From: Collinsella aerofaciens
Lineage (GTDB): Bacteria; Actinomycetota; Coriobacteriia; Coriobacteriales; Coriobacteriaceae
Assembly (NCBI RefSeq): GCF_020181355.1
Contig: NZ_CP084004.1
Location: 868,001-932,000 of the forward strand
DNA: 64,000 nucleotides
Reading direction: 5' to 3'
Of the stretch, positions 35,131-44,562 are shown piece after piece (position 1 is the first letter of the stretch; the number at the start of each line of letters is the position of its first letter). The notes beneath the pieces are model-generated. The model did no database searches and had not been told where the DNA came from. It saw only the letters and a list, made by a program, of their open reading frames with translations. The position numbers and the translations under genes were made by a program.

Positions 35131-37431
35131 ATGGTCAAGCTGTACGAGGACGGCATCTACCTGCGCGGCGGCAGCGAGGTTGTGCCTGCGGCCGAGGCTG
35201 CCGAGCGCGGTATTACGCAGATGCCCGAGGATGCCAAGCGCGGCACCATCGCGTATTCGATTCTTCAGGCACACAACACGTCCGGCGACCCCGAAGCGCT
35301 CAAGATTCGCTTCGACGCCATGGCGAGCCACGACATCACCTTTGTCGGCATTATCCAGACGGCGCGTGCCTCGGGCATGGAGCAGTTCCCGCTGCCCTAC
35401 GTGCTTACCAACTGCCATAACTCGCTGTGTGCCGTGGGTGGCACCATCAACGAGGACGACCACGTCTTTGGCCTCTCGGCTGCCAAAAAGTACGGCGGCA
35501 TCTTTGTCCCGCCGCACATCGCGGTCATCCATTCCTTTATGCGTGAGAACTTCGCCGGCTGCGGCAAGATGATCTTGGGTTCCGACTCGCACACCCGCTA
35601 CGGCGCCCTGGGTACCATGGCCGTGGGCGAGGGCGGTGGCGAGCTGGCAAAGCAACTGCTGCGCGACACCTACGATGTCGCCTATCCCGGCGTCGTTGCC
35701 ATCTACCTCACGGGCGCCCCGCGCCCCGGCGTCGGCCCGCACGACGTGGCGCTCGCCATCATCCGTGCCGTCTTTGCCAAGGGTTACGTTAAGAACAAGG
35801 TCATGGAGTTCGTGGGCCCGGGCATTGCGAACATGACGACCGATTACCGCAACGGCGTCGACGTCATGACCACCGAGACCACCTGCCTGTCGAGTATCTG
35901 GGCTACCGACGAGGACACGCACGCATTCTTGACCATGCACGGCCGCGGCGACGACTACCGCGAGCTCAAGCCCGCCGATGTTGCCTACTATGACGGCTGC
36001 GTCGAGGTCGACCTGTCGAGCATCAAGCCCATGATTGCGCTGCCGTTCCATCCTTCCAACGGCTTTGAGATTGACGAGCTTAACGAGAACCTCGAGGACA
36101 TCCTGCACGAGGTGGAGCTCGAGGCTGCCAAGATCGGCGAGGGTAAGACGCACTTTAGCCTGCTCGACAAGATCGTCGACGGCAAGCTGCACGTGCAGCA
36201 GGGCGTTATCGCCGGCTGCTCGGGCGGCAACTACGACTCCGTGGTCCAGGCTGCCCGCGTGCTCAAGGGCGCCAACACCGGCTGCGGCGAGTTCTCGCTG
36301 TCGGTCTATCCCACGAGCCAGCCCGTGGCACTCGAGCTTACACGCCGCGGCTATATCTACGACCTTATGGAGGCTGGCGCGATTGTGCGCACGGCGTTCT
36401 GCGGCCCGTGCTTCGGCGCCGGCGACACGCCTGCCAACAACGGTCTGTCCATCCGCCACACCACGCGTAACTTCCCCAACCGCGAGGGTTCCAAGCCGGG
36501 TAATGGCCAGCTGAGCGCCGTGGCCCTGATGGACGCTCGCTCCATTGCGGCGACGGCTGCCAACGGCGGCGTCCTGACGCCGGCGACCGACCTGCCCGAG
36601 GAGACTTGGGACGAGGGCTGCGAGTACGCCTTTGACGACGCGCCGTACAAGAAGCGCGTGTACTGGGGCTTTGGCAAGGCTGAGCCGGCCGACGAGCTGG
36701 TCGAGGGCCCCAACATCAAGCCGTGGCCCGCGATGGAGCCCCTCGGCGACGACATCCTGCTCAAGGTGTGCTCCAAGATCATGGACCCGGTCACCACGAC
36801 CGACGAGCTCATTCCCTCGGGTGAGACGAGCTCCTTCCGCTCCAACCCGCTGGGCCTGGCCGAGTTTACGCTCAGCCGCCGTGACCCGGCCTACGTGGGC
36901 CGCTCCAAGGAAGTCGACGCCGTTGAGAAGCGCCGCGTGGCCGGCGAGGCCGCGGGCGACCTGGCGGCGCTCGATGCCGAGCTTGCCGGTGTTTTTGAGG
37001 CACTGGCCGGCGCGGGTGTCGCTGCCGATGCCAAAACGACCGAGTACGGCTCCATGCTCTATGCCAAGAAGCCCGGTGATGGTTCTGCCCGCGAGCAGGC
37101 CGCGAGCTGCCAGCGCGTAATTGGCGGCCTGGCCAACATCGTCCACGAGTACGCTACCAAGCGCTATCGCTCCAACGTGATGAACTGGGGCATGGTGCCC
37201 TTCCAGATGGAGGCCGAGCCCAGCTTTGAGGTGGGCGACTACGTCTTTGTGCCGGGTATCCGCGCCGCGCTCGACGGCGACCTGAAGGACATCGCCGCTT
37301 ACGTGGTTCGCGCCGATGGTGCGGTCGAGCAGATTGAGCTCTACATTGCCGATATGACGGCAGAGGAGCGTGCCATCGTCAAGGCCGGCTGCCTGATCAA
37401 CTACAACAAGTTCAAGGCCGCTGCCGAGTAA
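35131..37431 (+). CDS. Aconitase-family hydratase (YbhJ-like)
   Basis: A 766-residue 4Fe-4S hydratase. It has the aconitase fold: [35 protein letters not shown], cluster ligands in [11 protein letters not shown] and [16 protein letters not shown], then a swivel domain with GMVPFQ. The length and order fit E. coli YbhJ, a putative hydratase, better than classical AcnA (about 890 residues). Role as citrate cycle aconitase is possible but unproven; no TCA genes are adjacent. ATG 35131 has GGGAGA close upstream; the open frame extends back to 35029. Confidence 0.85.
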   Translation: MVKLYEDGIYLRGGSEVVPAAEAAERGITQMPEDAKRGTIAYSILQAHNTSGDPEALKIRFDAMASHDITFVGIIQTARASGMEQFPLPYVLTNCHNSLCAVGGTINEDDHVFGLSAAKKYGGIFVPPHIAVIHSFMRENFAGCGKMILGSDSHTRYGALGTMAVGEGGGELAKQLLRDTYDVAYPGVVAIYLTGAPRPGVGPHDVALAIIRAVFAKGYVKNKVMEFVGPGIANMTTDYRNGVDVMTTETTCLSSIWATDEDTHAFLTMHGRGDDYRELKPADVAYYDGCVEVDLSSIKPMIALPFHPSNGFEIDELNENLEDILHEVELEAAKIGEGKTHFSLLDKIVDGKLHVQQGVIAGCSGGNYDSVVQAARVLKGANTGCGEFSLSVYPTSQPVALELTRRGYIYDLMEAGAIVRTAFCGPCFGAGDTPANNGLSIRHTTRNFPNREGSKPGNGQLSAVALMDARSIAATAANGGVLTPATDLPEETWDEGCEYAFDDAPYKKRVYWGFGKAEPADELVEGPNIKPWPAMEPLGDDILLKVCSKIMDPVTTTDELIPSGETSSFRSNPLGLAEFTLSRRDPAYVGRSKEVDAVEKRRVAGEAAGDLAALDAELAGVFEALAGAGVAADAKTTEYGSMLYAKKPGDGSAREQAASCQRVIGGLANIVHEYATKRYRSNVMNWGMVPFQMEAEPSFEVGDYVFVPGIRAALDGDLKDIAAYVVRADGAVEQIELYIADMTAEERAIVKAGCLINYNKFKAAAE

Positions 37432-37446
37432 CGCACATACTTGTCC

Positions 37447-37518
37447 GCCCCGGTTATACCTTTCCCTGCCGCTCACGCGCTTCGCGAGGGTCGCGTCAGA
37501 GAAAGGTATAACCGGGGC
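37447..37518. repeat. 18-bp perfect palindrome with inner hairpin
   Basis: GCCCCGGTTATACCTTTC (37447-37464) pairs exactly with GAAAGGTATAACCGGGGC (37501-37518); the spacer contains gcgcttcgcg. It lies just after the hydratase gene and could terminate it. Confidence 0.85.
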
Positions 37519-38125
37519 TACTTGTTAAGTGCTGCTCGTTGGGTCTTGAGGGCGCTAAAATCGAGGTTGCAACTCTCCTCTATGGGGGAGTGCGCCTTTG
37601 TTCATATGCTATCTAGAATTGACAGTATGAAGTTGGCGCTTTAAAGTGAGCTCAAAACACTCTCGTTTGTGGAGTTGAAGATGAAGCGTTGCACTTCTGT
37701 TTTGTTGCTGTTGGTGGCTTGCGTCGTCGCTGCTGCGGGCGTGGTCCTATTTGGCTCGCTTATCTTCTATGGGCCGAGTGGGGTTGAGCAGACGGTTGAG
37801 ATGGCGTTCCTTGTTGCATCGATGCCCGGGCAAATGATTTCGGACGTTACAAAGCCCGATGAGATAACGCTCGATATCGAGGAAACGCCGGGCATTCTAA
37901 GCATAAGCAACTACCCCATGATTGAACTTGGCTCGTCTCGCTATACCAAGGACGAGAAGTTGTCCCGACAGGCGCTGGACTTGCTAAACGGGCGTTCGTT
38001 CAAACGCTGGGACGGTTGGGATGCCTATGAGCGCCGACGTGGTTCTGTGAACGGTGGCTACTATACAACGCTGAAGTTGTATTCATCTGATGGCAAACTG
38101 ATGCGCACCGTTAACTACAATCCGG

Positions 38126-39746
38126 CCTTGATTCTCATTTTCATTGCAACAGCCTCAGGACTCAGCGCAACGCGTTGCGCTGAGTCCTGAGGCGCGAATC
38201 CGGGTAGGCAACCCCAGAGGGGCCGGAATCCCCCGGCCCGCGATGGAGGGAGGCCGGCATGTCCAGACCCAAGCCGTCCGGAAGGTCGTACGGGAGGCTC
38301 ACGAGGCACGAGAGGAACACGGTCGAGAGGATGCTCGACCGCAACCGCAGCGCCCGCGAGATCGCCGCGGAGCTCGGCAGGTCGCCGTCGACCGTGACCA
38401 GGGAGGTGGCGGCGCACCGCTACGTCACCGCGCCGCGCTCGCGCTACGGCGAGCCCGCGCCCGCGGACCTGTCGGGGGCCTGCCCCAGGCTCTCCGCGTG
38501 GCCGAGGTGCTGCAACGGCTGCTCGCACAGGAGGGGCTACGGCTGCTCGAGGAGGCCCAGGGTGTTCTACAGCGCCAGGAGGGCGCAGGAGGCGGCCGAC
38601 GCCGAGCTCTCGGCGAGCAGGTCCGGGATCGACGAGACCGAGGAGGGCGCCGCCGCCAAGCTAGCGGCCATCAGGGACGGGCTCGCGCGCGGGCTCTCCC
38701 CGCAGCAGATAGCGGCGACGACCCCCGGGCTCAGCGCCTCCACCGTCTACAGGTGGGTGGACGCCGGCTACGACGGCATGACGAACATGGAGCTCAGGCG
38801 CAAGGTCGGCTACAGGCCGAGGTCGCGCCGGGCCCCGAAGAGGGCGACGTCCCACTCGGCGCGCAGGTCGCACGCGTCGTTCCTCGCGCTCGGCGAGGAC
38901 GCCTGCGCCGCGGCCTGGGAGATGGACACCGTCGAGGGCCCCAGGGGCGACTCCGCCAGGCTCCTCACGCTCCTGCACCGCCCGAGCCGCTTCCAGCTGG
39001 CCCTGCCGCTGCCGGACGGCACGTGCGCCTCGGTCCTGGCGGCGCTCTCCTCCCTGCGCGGGGTCCTCGGCGAGGACGGCGCGAGGCGCGCCTTCGGCGC
39101 CGTGCTCACCGACAACGGGAGCGAGTTCGCCGACGAGGGCGCCATCGCGGCGCTGTTCGGCGAGCGGGACGGCGAGACCAGGCTCTTCTACTGCGACCCC
39201 CGGCAGAGCCAGCAGAAGGGCGCGTGCGAGAAGAACCACGTGGAGATCAGGAAGCTGCTGCCCAAGGGCGCAGGGGCCAGGTTCGACCGGCTGACGGCGG
39301 CGGACTGCGCGCTGCTCATGTCGCAGGTGAACTCCGAGCCGAGGGGGGCGCTCGGGTTCCTGACGCCGGCGCGCGTGCTGCGGGCGGCCCTCGGGGAGGA
39401 CGCCTCCGCCCTCATGGACGCGTTCGGGATAGAGGAGCTGGCGCCCGGCGAGCTCGACCTCACGCCCGGCTGCATCGACAGGGCCAGGGCCGCGAGGGGC
39501 GAGGGGCCGCTGGCGGGATAGGCGGCGGGCCGGGACATGGGCCGGAGGGCCCGTTGCGCTGAGTCCGGAACGGCTGCGCGGCGGGCTGGCGGAGCATGCG
39601 GCGGCGGCATGGGGGCACCGGCCTCCACAGCCTCTCCACCTGCGGAAACGAGGCGACGAGCAGGTGCCGGGGGCTATTTCCGCGTTGCGCTAGCTGCGGA
39701 AACGCGGGGCCCGTTCAGGCTGTTGCGTTGAGATTGAAAATCAACC
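38126..39746 (+). mobile_element. IS30-type insertion sequence (1621 bp)
   Basis: Flanked by the 13-bp direct repeat AACTACAATCCGG (38113-38125 and 39747-39759). Imperfect terminal inverted repeats: the left end TTGATTCTCATTTTCATTG plus CAACAGCCT matches the inverse of the right end (TTGATTTTCAATCTCAACG plus CAACAGCCT). A second internal palindrome (gactcagcgcaacgcgttgcgctgagtc) lies at 38160-38187. GC and AGG-codon use are higher than in the host genes, indicating foreign origin. It carries one transposase gene. Confidence 0.88.
38259..39521 (+). CDS. IS30-family transposase
   Basis: A 420-residue DDE transposase. N-terminal HTH (RLTRHERNTVERMLDRNRS, AREIAAELGRSPSTVTREV), a central second HTH (LSPQQIAATTPGLSASTVYRW), and a DDE core with D in WEMDTVEG (about 224), D in VLTDNGSEF (about 288) and E in KGACEKNHVEIRK. 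Length and intactness suggest it is functional. Confidence 0.9.
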   Translation: MSRPKPSGRSYGRLTRHERNTVERMLDRNRSAREIAAELGRSPSTVTREVAAHRYVTAPRSRYGEPAPADLSGACPRLSAWPRCCNGCSHRRGYGCSRRPRVFYSARRAQEAADAELSASRSGIDETEEGAAAKLAAIRDGLARGLSPQQIAATTPGLSASTVYRWVDAGYDGMTNMELRRKVGYRPRSRRAPKRATSHSARRSHASFLALGEDACAAAWEMDTVEGPRGDSARLLTLLHRPSRFQLALPLPDGTCASVLAALSSLRGVLGEDGARRAFGAVLTDNGSEFADEGAIAALFGERDGETRLFYCDPRQSQQKGACEKNHVEIRKLLPKGAGARFDRLTAADCALLMSQVNSEPRGALGFLTPARVLRAALGEDASALMDAFGIEELAPGELDLTPGCIDRARAARGEGPLAG

Positions 39747-40012
39747 AACTACAATCCGGAATACGCAAAAGCCGGAGGTGGGGACGGCGTCTATATCCAA
39801 GATGGCGGCGTGACCTACATTCTTGAAGGCGACCAGCAGCAGGTGATCGATTTTTTGGATCGTTGCGTGATGGACGCGTACGACCAGACCTGCCTGCCCG
39901 ACCCGCAGACTGCACGCGATGGTGGATCTGCTCGTACATGGCTATTCGAGGATGAGATGCCCTGGACCGCCGAATCGGGAAGCACGGGCTCGGCAAAAGA
40001 GTAGAGAACGCG

Positions 40013-40045
40013 ACCACCACAAAGGTGCCCCTTTGCGGTGGTTTT
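40013..40045 (+). terminator. Terminator after the interrupted gene
   Basis: ACCACCACAAAGG pairs with CCTTTGCGGTGGT (one mismatch), loop tgcc, then TTTT. An identical copy follows the paralogue at 41963. Confidence 0.85.
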
Positions 40046-40057
40046 CAGTCTGTCTCG

Positions 40058-40268
40058 ATCTGTAACATCTGGGCCGTTAAAAGTGGGCTTGGTGTTGCAG
40101 ATTTAGATTATCGATTCGGGTGTCTTCTGTTTATCTCGATCTGTAACAGGTGGACCCTTATTTGCCGAGTAGTTGTTACAGATTTAGATAAACGGGCGCC
40201 GCTGAGCATTTCATCTCAATCTGTAACATCTGGGGTCAAAAACGGCCGCTAGATGTTACAGATCGAGA
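40058..40268. repeat. Array of three ATCTGTAACA hairpins (copy 1)
   Basis: Three successive palindromes: ATCTGTAACA/TGTTGCAGAT (40058-40102), TTTATCTCGATCTGTAACA with TGTTACAGATTTAGATAAA (40130-40192), and TCTCAATCTGTAACATCT with its near-inverse (40214-40268). Spacers differ. The array recurs beyond the paralogous gene at 42006-42039 plus 46690-46868, where an IS21-type element splits it. No coding potential. Confidence 0.85.
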
Positions 40269-40292
40269 CAGATGAGCGCCGGAGTCGAAAAT

Positions 40293-40323
40293 CACCACAA
40301 AGGTGCCTGTCCCCTTTGTGGTG
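40293..40323. repeat. CACCACAAAGG palindrome
   Basis: CACCACAAAGG pairs with CCTTTGTGGTG around tgcctgtcc. A copy with one base change is at 41161-41191. They flank the minus-strand gene at 40380-41048. Confidence 0.85.
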
Positions 40324-40379
40324 GTGGGGGGCGGGCTCGATGTTATTGTGATCGCTGGGCAGCATTTTAATGAATGTCT

Positions 40380-41048
40380 CTACAGGATTTCATCTGGGGT
40401 GGCGGGTTTGGTTGTTTTGGGGATGCCGAGTTTGGACGACGCGAAATCGTCAACATTGTCCTTAATTCCGTCTTTGGTGTAGACGGTGACCATATAGGTG
40501 CTGTGTCCGAATTCGCTCTTGTCGCGTGTTGCCCAGGCCTGCCAGTAGGCGGCCCCACTTCGCCCTTCGATTTTTCCGACACGGCGGAGTTCTGTTCGCT
40601 TTAATTTCTGGTTGCTATAGATGGTTCGACCGTCCTCCTCGGTGAGCCCGCACTGTCCAAGCATCTTGTCGAGGACTTGGTTCATGTGGCGCTCATCGGT
40701 GTTTGGTGCGTAGTCGTAGGCGAGGGTGATGGAGTCGAGTGGCTGGTCGTCGATCAGATAGTTTAGCGCCTGAGGTTCAAGGCAGAAATGGGGGGAGCAT
40801 CCGTCGATCTGACCGAGCAGTGGCAACTTTGACTGCCAAAATCCGGTGGGAATTCTATCTTCGTAAAACACGCCGCGGCAGATAAAGGAGAGCGAGGTGG
40901 CACGCGAGCCGGCGTCGACCATCCCGCACAAATCGAAGGGCGAGGCGATACCGAGAGAAAAGGGCGTGATGACGATAAGGAAGAGCATCACGATGGGTAC
41001 GGCGAGAATGGCGATGACGTTGCGACCGGTGGAATGAGACGGCTTCAT
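40380..41048 (-). CDS. Single-pass membrane protein, unknown
   Basis: A 222-residue protein. Short basic N-terminus, one membrane helix (VIAILAVPIVMLFLIVITPF), then an extracytoplasmic domain with four Cys (LCGMV, FICRG, DGCSPHFCLEP) that could form disulfides, and motifs QPLDSITLAYDYAPNTDERH, GAAYWQAWATRDKSEF. ATG 41048 follows GGGGAG. It lies between the two paralogous genes on the other strand, so it was probably the original neighbour in the duplicated block. No family recognised. Confidence 0.7.
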   Translation of the reverse strand: MKPSHSTGRNVIAILAVPIVMLFLIVITPFSLGIASPFDLCGMVDAGSRATSLSFICRGVFYEDRIPTGFWQSKLPLLGQIDGCSPHFCLEPQALNYLIDDQPLDSITLAYDYAPNTDERHMNQVLDKMLGQCGLTEEDGRTIYSNQKLKRTELRRVGKIEGRSGAAYWQAWATRDKSEFGHSTYMVTVYTKDGIKDNVDDFASSKLGIPKTTKPATPDEIL

Positions 41049-41160
41049 ATGATCTCCCCGAAACAAAAAGCTGTTGAGGATAGATAGAAATAGATAAATT
41101 CAGATAACAAATTAAGTTTAATCTCATGGCGTGAGATGGTCGACCGTTAGCGTCGAAACC

Positions 41161-41191
41161 CACCACAAAGGTGCCTGTCTCCTTTGTGGTG
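41161..41191. repeat. CACCACAAAGG palindrome
   Basis: Same palindrome as at 40293 with tgcctgtct in the loop; 92 bp upstream of the start chosen for the paralogous gene. Confidence 0.85.
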
Positions 41192-41282
41192 GTGGGGAGC
41201 GAGCGGCTTCTTTTGGTGATAGTGTTAGCTGACGGTATCATTAGGGCAAATGACGCAGATCTGCATTGCGAGGTGTTTTGCT

Positions 41283-41954
41283 GTGAGTCGCTCTGCCCGT
41301 ATTGGATTGATTGCTCTGGCGCTTGCGATCGCCGTGGTTGGTGTGGGCGTTGTCGGTATGGCATTTCTGCCTGCTGCGGTGACGGAGCCGGTGGTTAAGC
41401 CTGTGACTCAATCAGTCGAACTTCTGACCGGCGACGAAAAACCCGAGACCATTACTGTTGATTTTGATGAGAAACCGGCAGCGCTGGGCATTAGCAATTA
41501 TCCGCGCATTCAGCTTGGGGCCATGCGCTACACCATGGACGCGAGCCTAATCAGCAAAGCAACCGAGCTGCTCAAAGGCAAAACCTTTAAGCGTTGGTAC
41601 GGATATGCGTCCTATCGGGCAAAAGCGAACGACATGGTTGGCGGATGCCACTCTTCCATCGAGCTGGATACCGCGAACGGCGCAAAGCTATGTGATGTCT
41701 CGTACGATCCGGGTTACGAGGGCAATGAGGGTCCGGGCATCTACATCATGGACGGCGATGTGGCCTATGTCATGGAGGGCGACCAGACCGAGCTCAACGA
41801 GTTTATGGGTCAGTGCATTCAGGATGCCTATGAACAGACCTGCTTGCCCGACCTGCAGGCTGCACGCGATAGTGGGTCTGCTCGTACATGGCTATTCGAG
41901 GATGAGATGCCCTGGAACGCCGAATCGGGAAGCACGGGCTCGTCAAAAGAGTAG
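41283..41954 (+). CDS. Membrane-anchored protein, intact paralogue of the split gene
   Basis: A 223-residue protein: one N-terminal membrane helix (IGLIALALAIAVVGVGVVGM), then an extracytoplasmic domain with ITVDFDEKPAALGISNYPRI, FKRWYGYASYRAKAND, IYIMDGDVAYVMEGDQTE and C-terminal SARTWLFEDEMPWNAESGS. The last 60 codons and the 3' flank are nearly identical to those of the gene split by the IS30-type element. GTG 41283 is preferred because GAGGTG lies 7 bp upstream; ATG 41250 is in frame but has a weak ribosome site. Function unknown. Confidence 0.75.
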   Translation: MSRSARIGLIALALAIAVVGVGVVGMAFLPAAVTEPVVKPVTQSVELLTGDEKPETITVDFDEKPAALGISNYPRIQLGAMRYTMDASLISKATELLKGKTFKRWYGYASYRAKANDMVGGCHSSIELDTANGAKLCDVSYDPGYEGNEGPGIYIMDGDVAYVMEGDQTELNEFMGQCIQDAYEQTCLPDLQAARDSGSARTWLFEDEMPWNAESGSTGSSKE

Positions 41955-41962
41955 AGAACGCG

Positions 41963-41995
41963 ACCACCACAAAGGTGCCCCTTTGCGGTGGTTTT
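41963..41995 (+). terminator. Terminator after the paralogue
   Basis: Identical to the hairpin at 40013-40045, with TTTT following. Confidence 0.85.
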
Positions 41996-42146
41996 CAGTC
42001 TGTCTCGATCTGTAACATCTGGGCCGTTAAAAGTGGGCTTGTTAGCGCCGGAATAATTTAGCCAAATATAGTCGGCCGAGATTGACCAATCCCGGCCGAC
42101 CCATTTTAGCCAACACGCCCGCATCTATGACTTTCCTATCGCATTC

Positions 42147-42974
42147 CTACATCCCCTCGGGCTGGATCCCCCTCACCTTCACCGCCTGGGGGACGGCCTC
42201 CACCGAGTAGGTGTCAAGCTCCCTGCCGCGGTAGCTCGGGCCCCGCATCACGAACACCGACGCCTTGTCGAACAGCCTGCCGAGGGCGCAGAGGAGCGTG
42301 TCGTCGCCCGTGAAGAACTCATCCCACCCGCTCGGGGCGATGTTGCTCGTGAGGACCATCGCGTTCGGCCCCTCCTTCTCGTAGCGCCTGTCGACGACAT
42401 CGAAGAACAGGTCGGTGCACGGCCTGTCGTAGACGCATCTCCCCACCTCGTCAACGATGAGGCACGACGGCTTGACGAGCGAGGAGACGACCCGCGAGGT
42501 GTTTCCCCGCTGGACGGCCTTCTGGAACCTGTCCCTGAGCTCGGTCGCCTTTATGTAGTAGGTCTTGAGCCCCCGCATGCAGCACTCGCGCCCGTAGGCC
42601 TGCGCGAGGTGCGTCTTCCCTATGCCGCCGGGCCCGACGAAGGCGACGTTGCGGTGCGCGTAGAGGTCGGCCAGCGACGGGAGCTTGCCCAGCGCGGCCG
42701 CGTCCCGGCCCTGGATCCTGGAGAAGTCGAAGCCCTCGAAGGTCTTGGGCTCGCGCCTGGGCAGCCTGCTCAGCCTCAGCAGCGTCTCGATGGAGGCGAG
42801 CCTCCTCTTCTCCGCAAGGTAGGAGAAGGTGGCTGCCACGGCGGCCATCTCCCCGTCGCCGAGGTCGAGGTCCGAGGCGAGGGTCGCGAGCTCCTCCGCC
42901 CCGACGGCGATCCCGAGCCTCGACGCGGCGTCGCTCGCGAGCTCGTAGGGGCTCGCCCCCGCGCCCGCCATCAT
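42147..42974 (-). CDS. IstB-like ATPase of the outer IS21-type element
   Basis: A 275-residue transposition helper ATPase. Walker A GPGGIGKTHLA (about 114-124), Walker B CLIVDEVG (about 172-179) and sensor VLTSNIAPSGWDEFF. ATG 42974 overlaps the istA stop (ATGA). Intact, so it could still act, but its istA partner is broken. Confidence 0.9.
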   Translation of the reverse strand: MMAGAGASPYELASDAASRLGIAVGAEELATLASDLDLGDGEMAAVAATFSYLAEKRRLASIETLLRLSRLPRREPKTFEGFDFSRIQGRDAAALGKLPSLADLYAHRNVAFVGPGGIGKTHLAQAYGRECCMRGLKTYYIKATELRDRFQKAVQRGNTSRVVSSLVKPSCLIVDEVGRCVYDRPCTDLFFDVVDRRYEKEGPNAMVLTSNIAPSGWDEFFTGDDTLLCALGRLFDKASVFVMRGPSYRGRELDTYSVEAVPQAVKVRGIQPEGM

Positions 42975-43329
42975 TCGGCCCTCCCGAAGTCGAACCTCTC
43001 GAAACCGGGTTTCGTCCTGGGCGGGGCGATTTGCTCGACCACGGTCCCCACCGGCTGGGTCGGCAGCTCCTCGGGCTGCGCCGGCGATGTCTCCCACTGC
43101 CCCTCGCACCAGCTGTCGGCGCCGGTGCCGACGGCGTGGGCGACGAGCTCGCGGGAGAGGTCGTCGCTGTATATGTGCACTGTTAGCGCTAATCTAAAAT
43201 TGACCACTTTCGCAAACGCATCTCGCCGAATGCGCTAACGCGCTTTCGCCGACCCCGCTAACGTACTTTCACCAACTGCGCTAACGGAACTATGCTCCGA
43301 TCGGGTATCCGACCCGGGAGGAGCGGGAT

Positions 43330-44562
43330 ATGGAGCGAAACGTAATGGGAGAGCTGAACGTCTACAGGGGGTCCGGCGCGAAGCCGAACTTCAGCGAGAT
43401 CGCGAGGAGGCACGGCATGGACCGGCACACGGTCGCCAAGTACCGGCGGGAGGGCGAGTCCGCCGCCGACGGGAGGTCCGCGAGGGGCAGCGCCTTCGAC
43501 CCGCTCGAGGAGGTGATCCGCGCGAAGGCCCAGCTGCCCGGGATGACCAAGATGGCAGTCTACGCGTTCCTGCGCGAGGGCCGCGGGGAGGGGCTGCCCG
43601 GGTACGGCGCCTTCACCGCGTGGTGCCGGGCCCGCGACGTGCCCTTCGGGGGCGCGGGCGGCCGCGAGCCGCACCCGCGGTTCGAGACGCCCCCGGGCAG
43701 GCAGCTGCAGTTCGACTGGAAGGAGGGCATGAGGCTCGTCGACTCGGAGGGCGAGGTCTTCGAGTTCAGCGTGTTCACCGCGACGCTCGGCTACTCCCGG
43801 AAGCACCGCTTCATACCGGTCAGGAGCCGCACGCTCGACGACCTGCTGTCCTGCCTGCTCGCCACCTTCACCCGCCTCGGCGGCGTCCCGGAGGAGTGCA
43901 TCACGGACAACATGTCGTGCCTGGTGACCGTCTCGGGCCGCAGGAGGACCAGGCAGGAGAGGGCGTGGCGGTTCGCGCGGGAGGCCGGCTTCGAGCTCAG
44001 GCTCTGCGCGCCGCGCTCGCCGCAGACCAAGGGCAAGGACGAGTCGGCCAACCGCTTCCTGAACCGCCTGCTCGCCTACGGCGGCGAGTTCACCGGGTGG
44101 AGCGGCCTCGCCGAGGCGGTGGCCCGGGTCGAGGCCCAGGCCAACTCGGAGCCGAACCGCACCACCGGCCTGCCGCCCGACGCGCTGTTCATGCGGGAGA
44201 AGGAGAGCCTGCGGCCCATCGGGAACCTCCGGCTCCTCGAGTCGATGGTGGGCGACGTGAGCGTCCAGACCGTCCCGCCGACCATGCTCGTCAGGGCCGC
44301 CGGCAGGGAGTGGTCCGTGCCCAGGCGCTGCATCGGCCGGCGCGTGAGCGTCATAGCGATGCCCGGCGGCCAGGTCGTTGTGAGGATGGCCGGCGAGGAG
44401 GTCGCCGTCCACGACGCCGCGTCCGGGCCGTCGAGGCCCATCAACTACGACCCCGACCACTATGGGCAGGCCCTCGAGGGGAAGCGGGGCCTGGCCGACG
44501 CGGACATCGCCGAGGCCGCGCGCGCCAACCTCGCGCTGCTCGACTCGCTCGGAGGGGCGTGA
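43330..44562 (+). CDS. IstA-like transposase (inner element)
   Basis: A 410-residue DDE transposase. N-terminal HTH FSEIARRHGMDRHTVAKYRR, catalytic D in LQFDWKEGMRL (about 132), D in CITDNMSC (about 195) and E in KGKDESANRFLNRLL (about 236), then the C-terminal beta domain. ATG 43330 after GGGAGGAGCGGGAT. Its TGA overlaps istB (TGATG). Confidence 0.93.
   Translation: MERNVMGELNVYRGSGAKPNFSEIARRHGMDRHTVAKYRREGESAADGRSARGSAFDPLEEVIRAKAQLPGMTKMAVYAFLREGRGEGLPGYGAFTAWCRARDVPFGGAGGREPHPRFETPPGRQLQFDWKEGMRLVDSEGEVFEFSVFTATLGYSRKHRFIPVRSRTLDDLLSCLLATFTRLGGVPEECITDNMSCLVTVSGRRRTRQERAWRFAREAGFELRLCAPRSPQTKGKDESANRFLNRLLAYGGEFTGWSGLAEAVARVEAQANSEPNRTTGLPPDALFMREKESLRPIGNLRLLESMVGDVSVQTVPPTMLVRAAGREWSVPRRCIGRRVSVIAMPGGQVVVRMAGEEVAVHDAASGPSRPINYDPDHYGQALEGKRGLADADIAEAARANLALLDSLGGA

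Larger units (their letters stand above)
37681..40004 (+). pseudogene. Membrane-anchored protein gene split by an IS30-type element
   Basis: The two exon-like parts, 37681-38125 and 39760-40004, join in frame (690 nt, 229 residues) once the insertion and one copy of a 13-bp duplication are removed. The product would have one N-terminal membrane helix (LLLLVACVVAAAGVVLFGSL) and an extracytoplasmic domain with ISNYPMIELGSSRYT, FKRWDGWDAYE and C-terminal WLFEDEMPW. It is paralogous to the intact gene at 41283 over the whole length. As it stands only a truncated protein ending within the element can be made. Function of the family is unknown. Confidence 0.85.

Noticed and set aside
35065-37476. 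803-codon open frame on the minus strand opposite the hydratase
   Set aside because: It mirrors a well-supported aconitase-family gene; long antisense frames arise from the GC-rich third codon positions. The translation is low complexity without motifs.
40058-40268. CRISPR array
   Set aside because: Repeats alternate in orientation and differ in length and spacing; no cas genes are in the window.
43258-44460. Minus-strand frame opposite the inner istA
   Set aside because: Shadow of a transposase with clear DDE residues; the minus-strand translation is Arg/Pro/Gly-rich with no motif.
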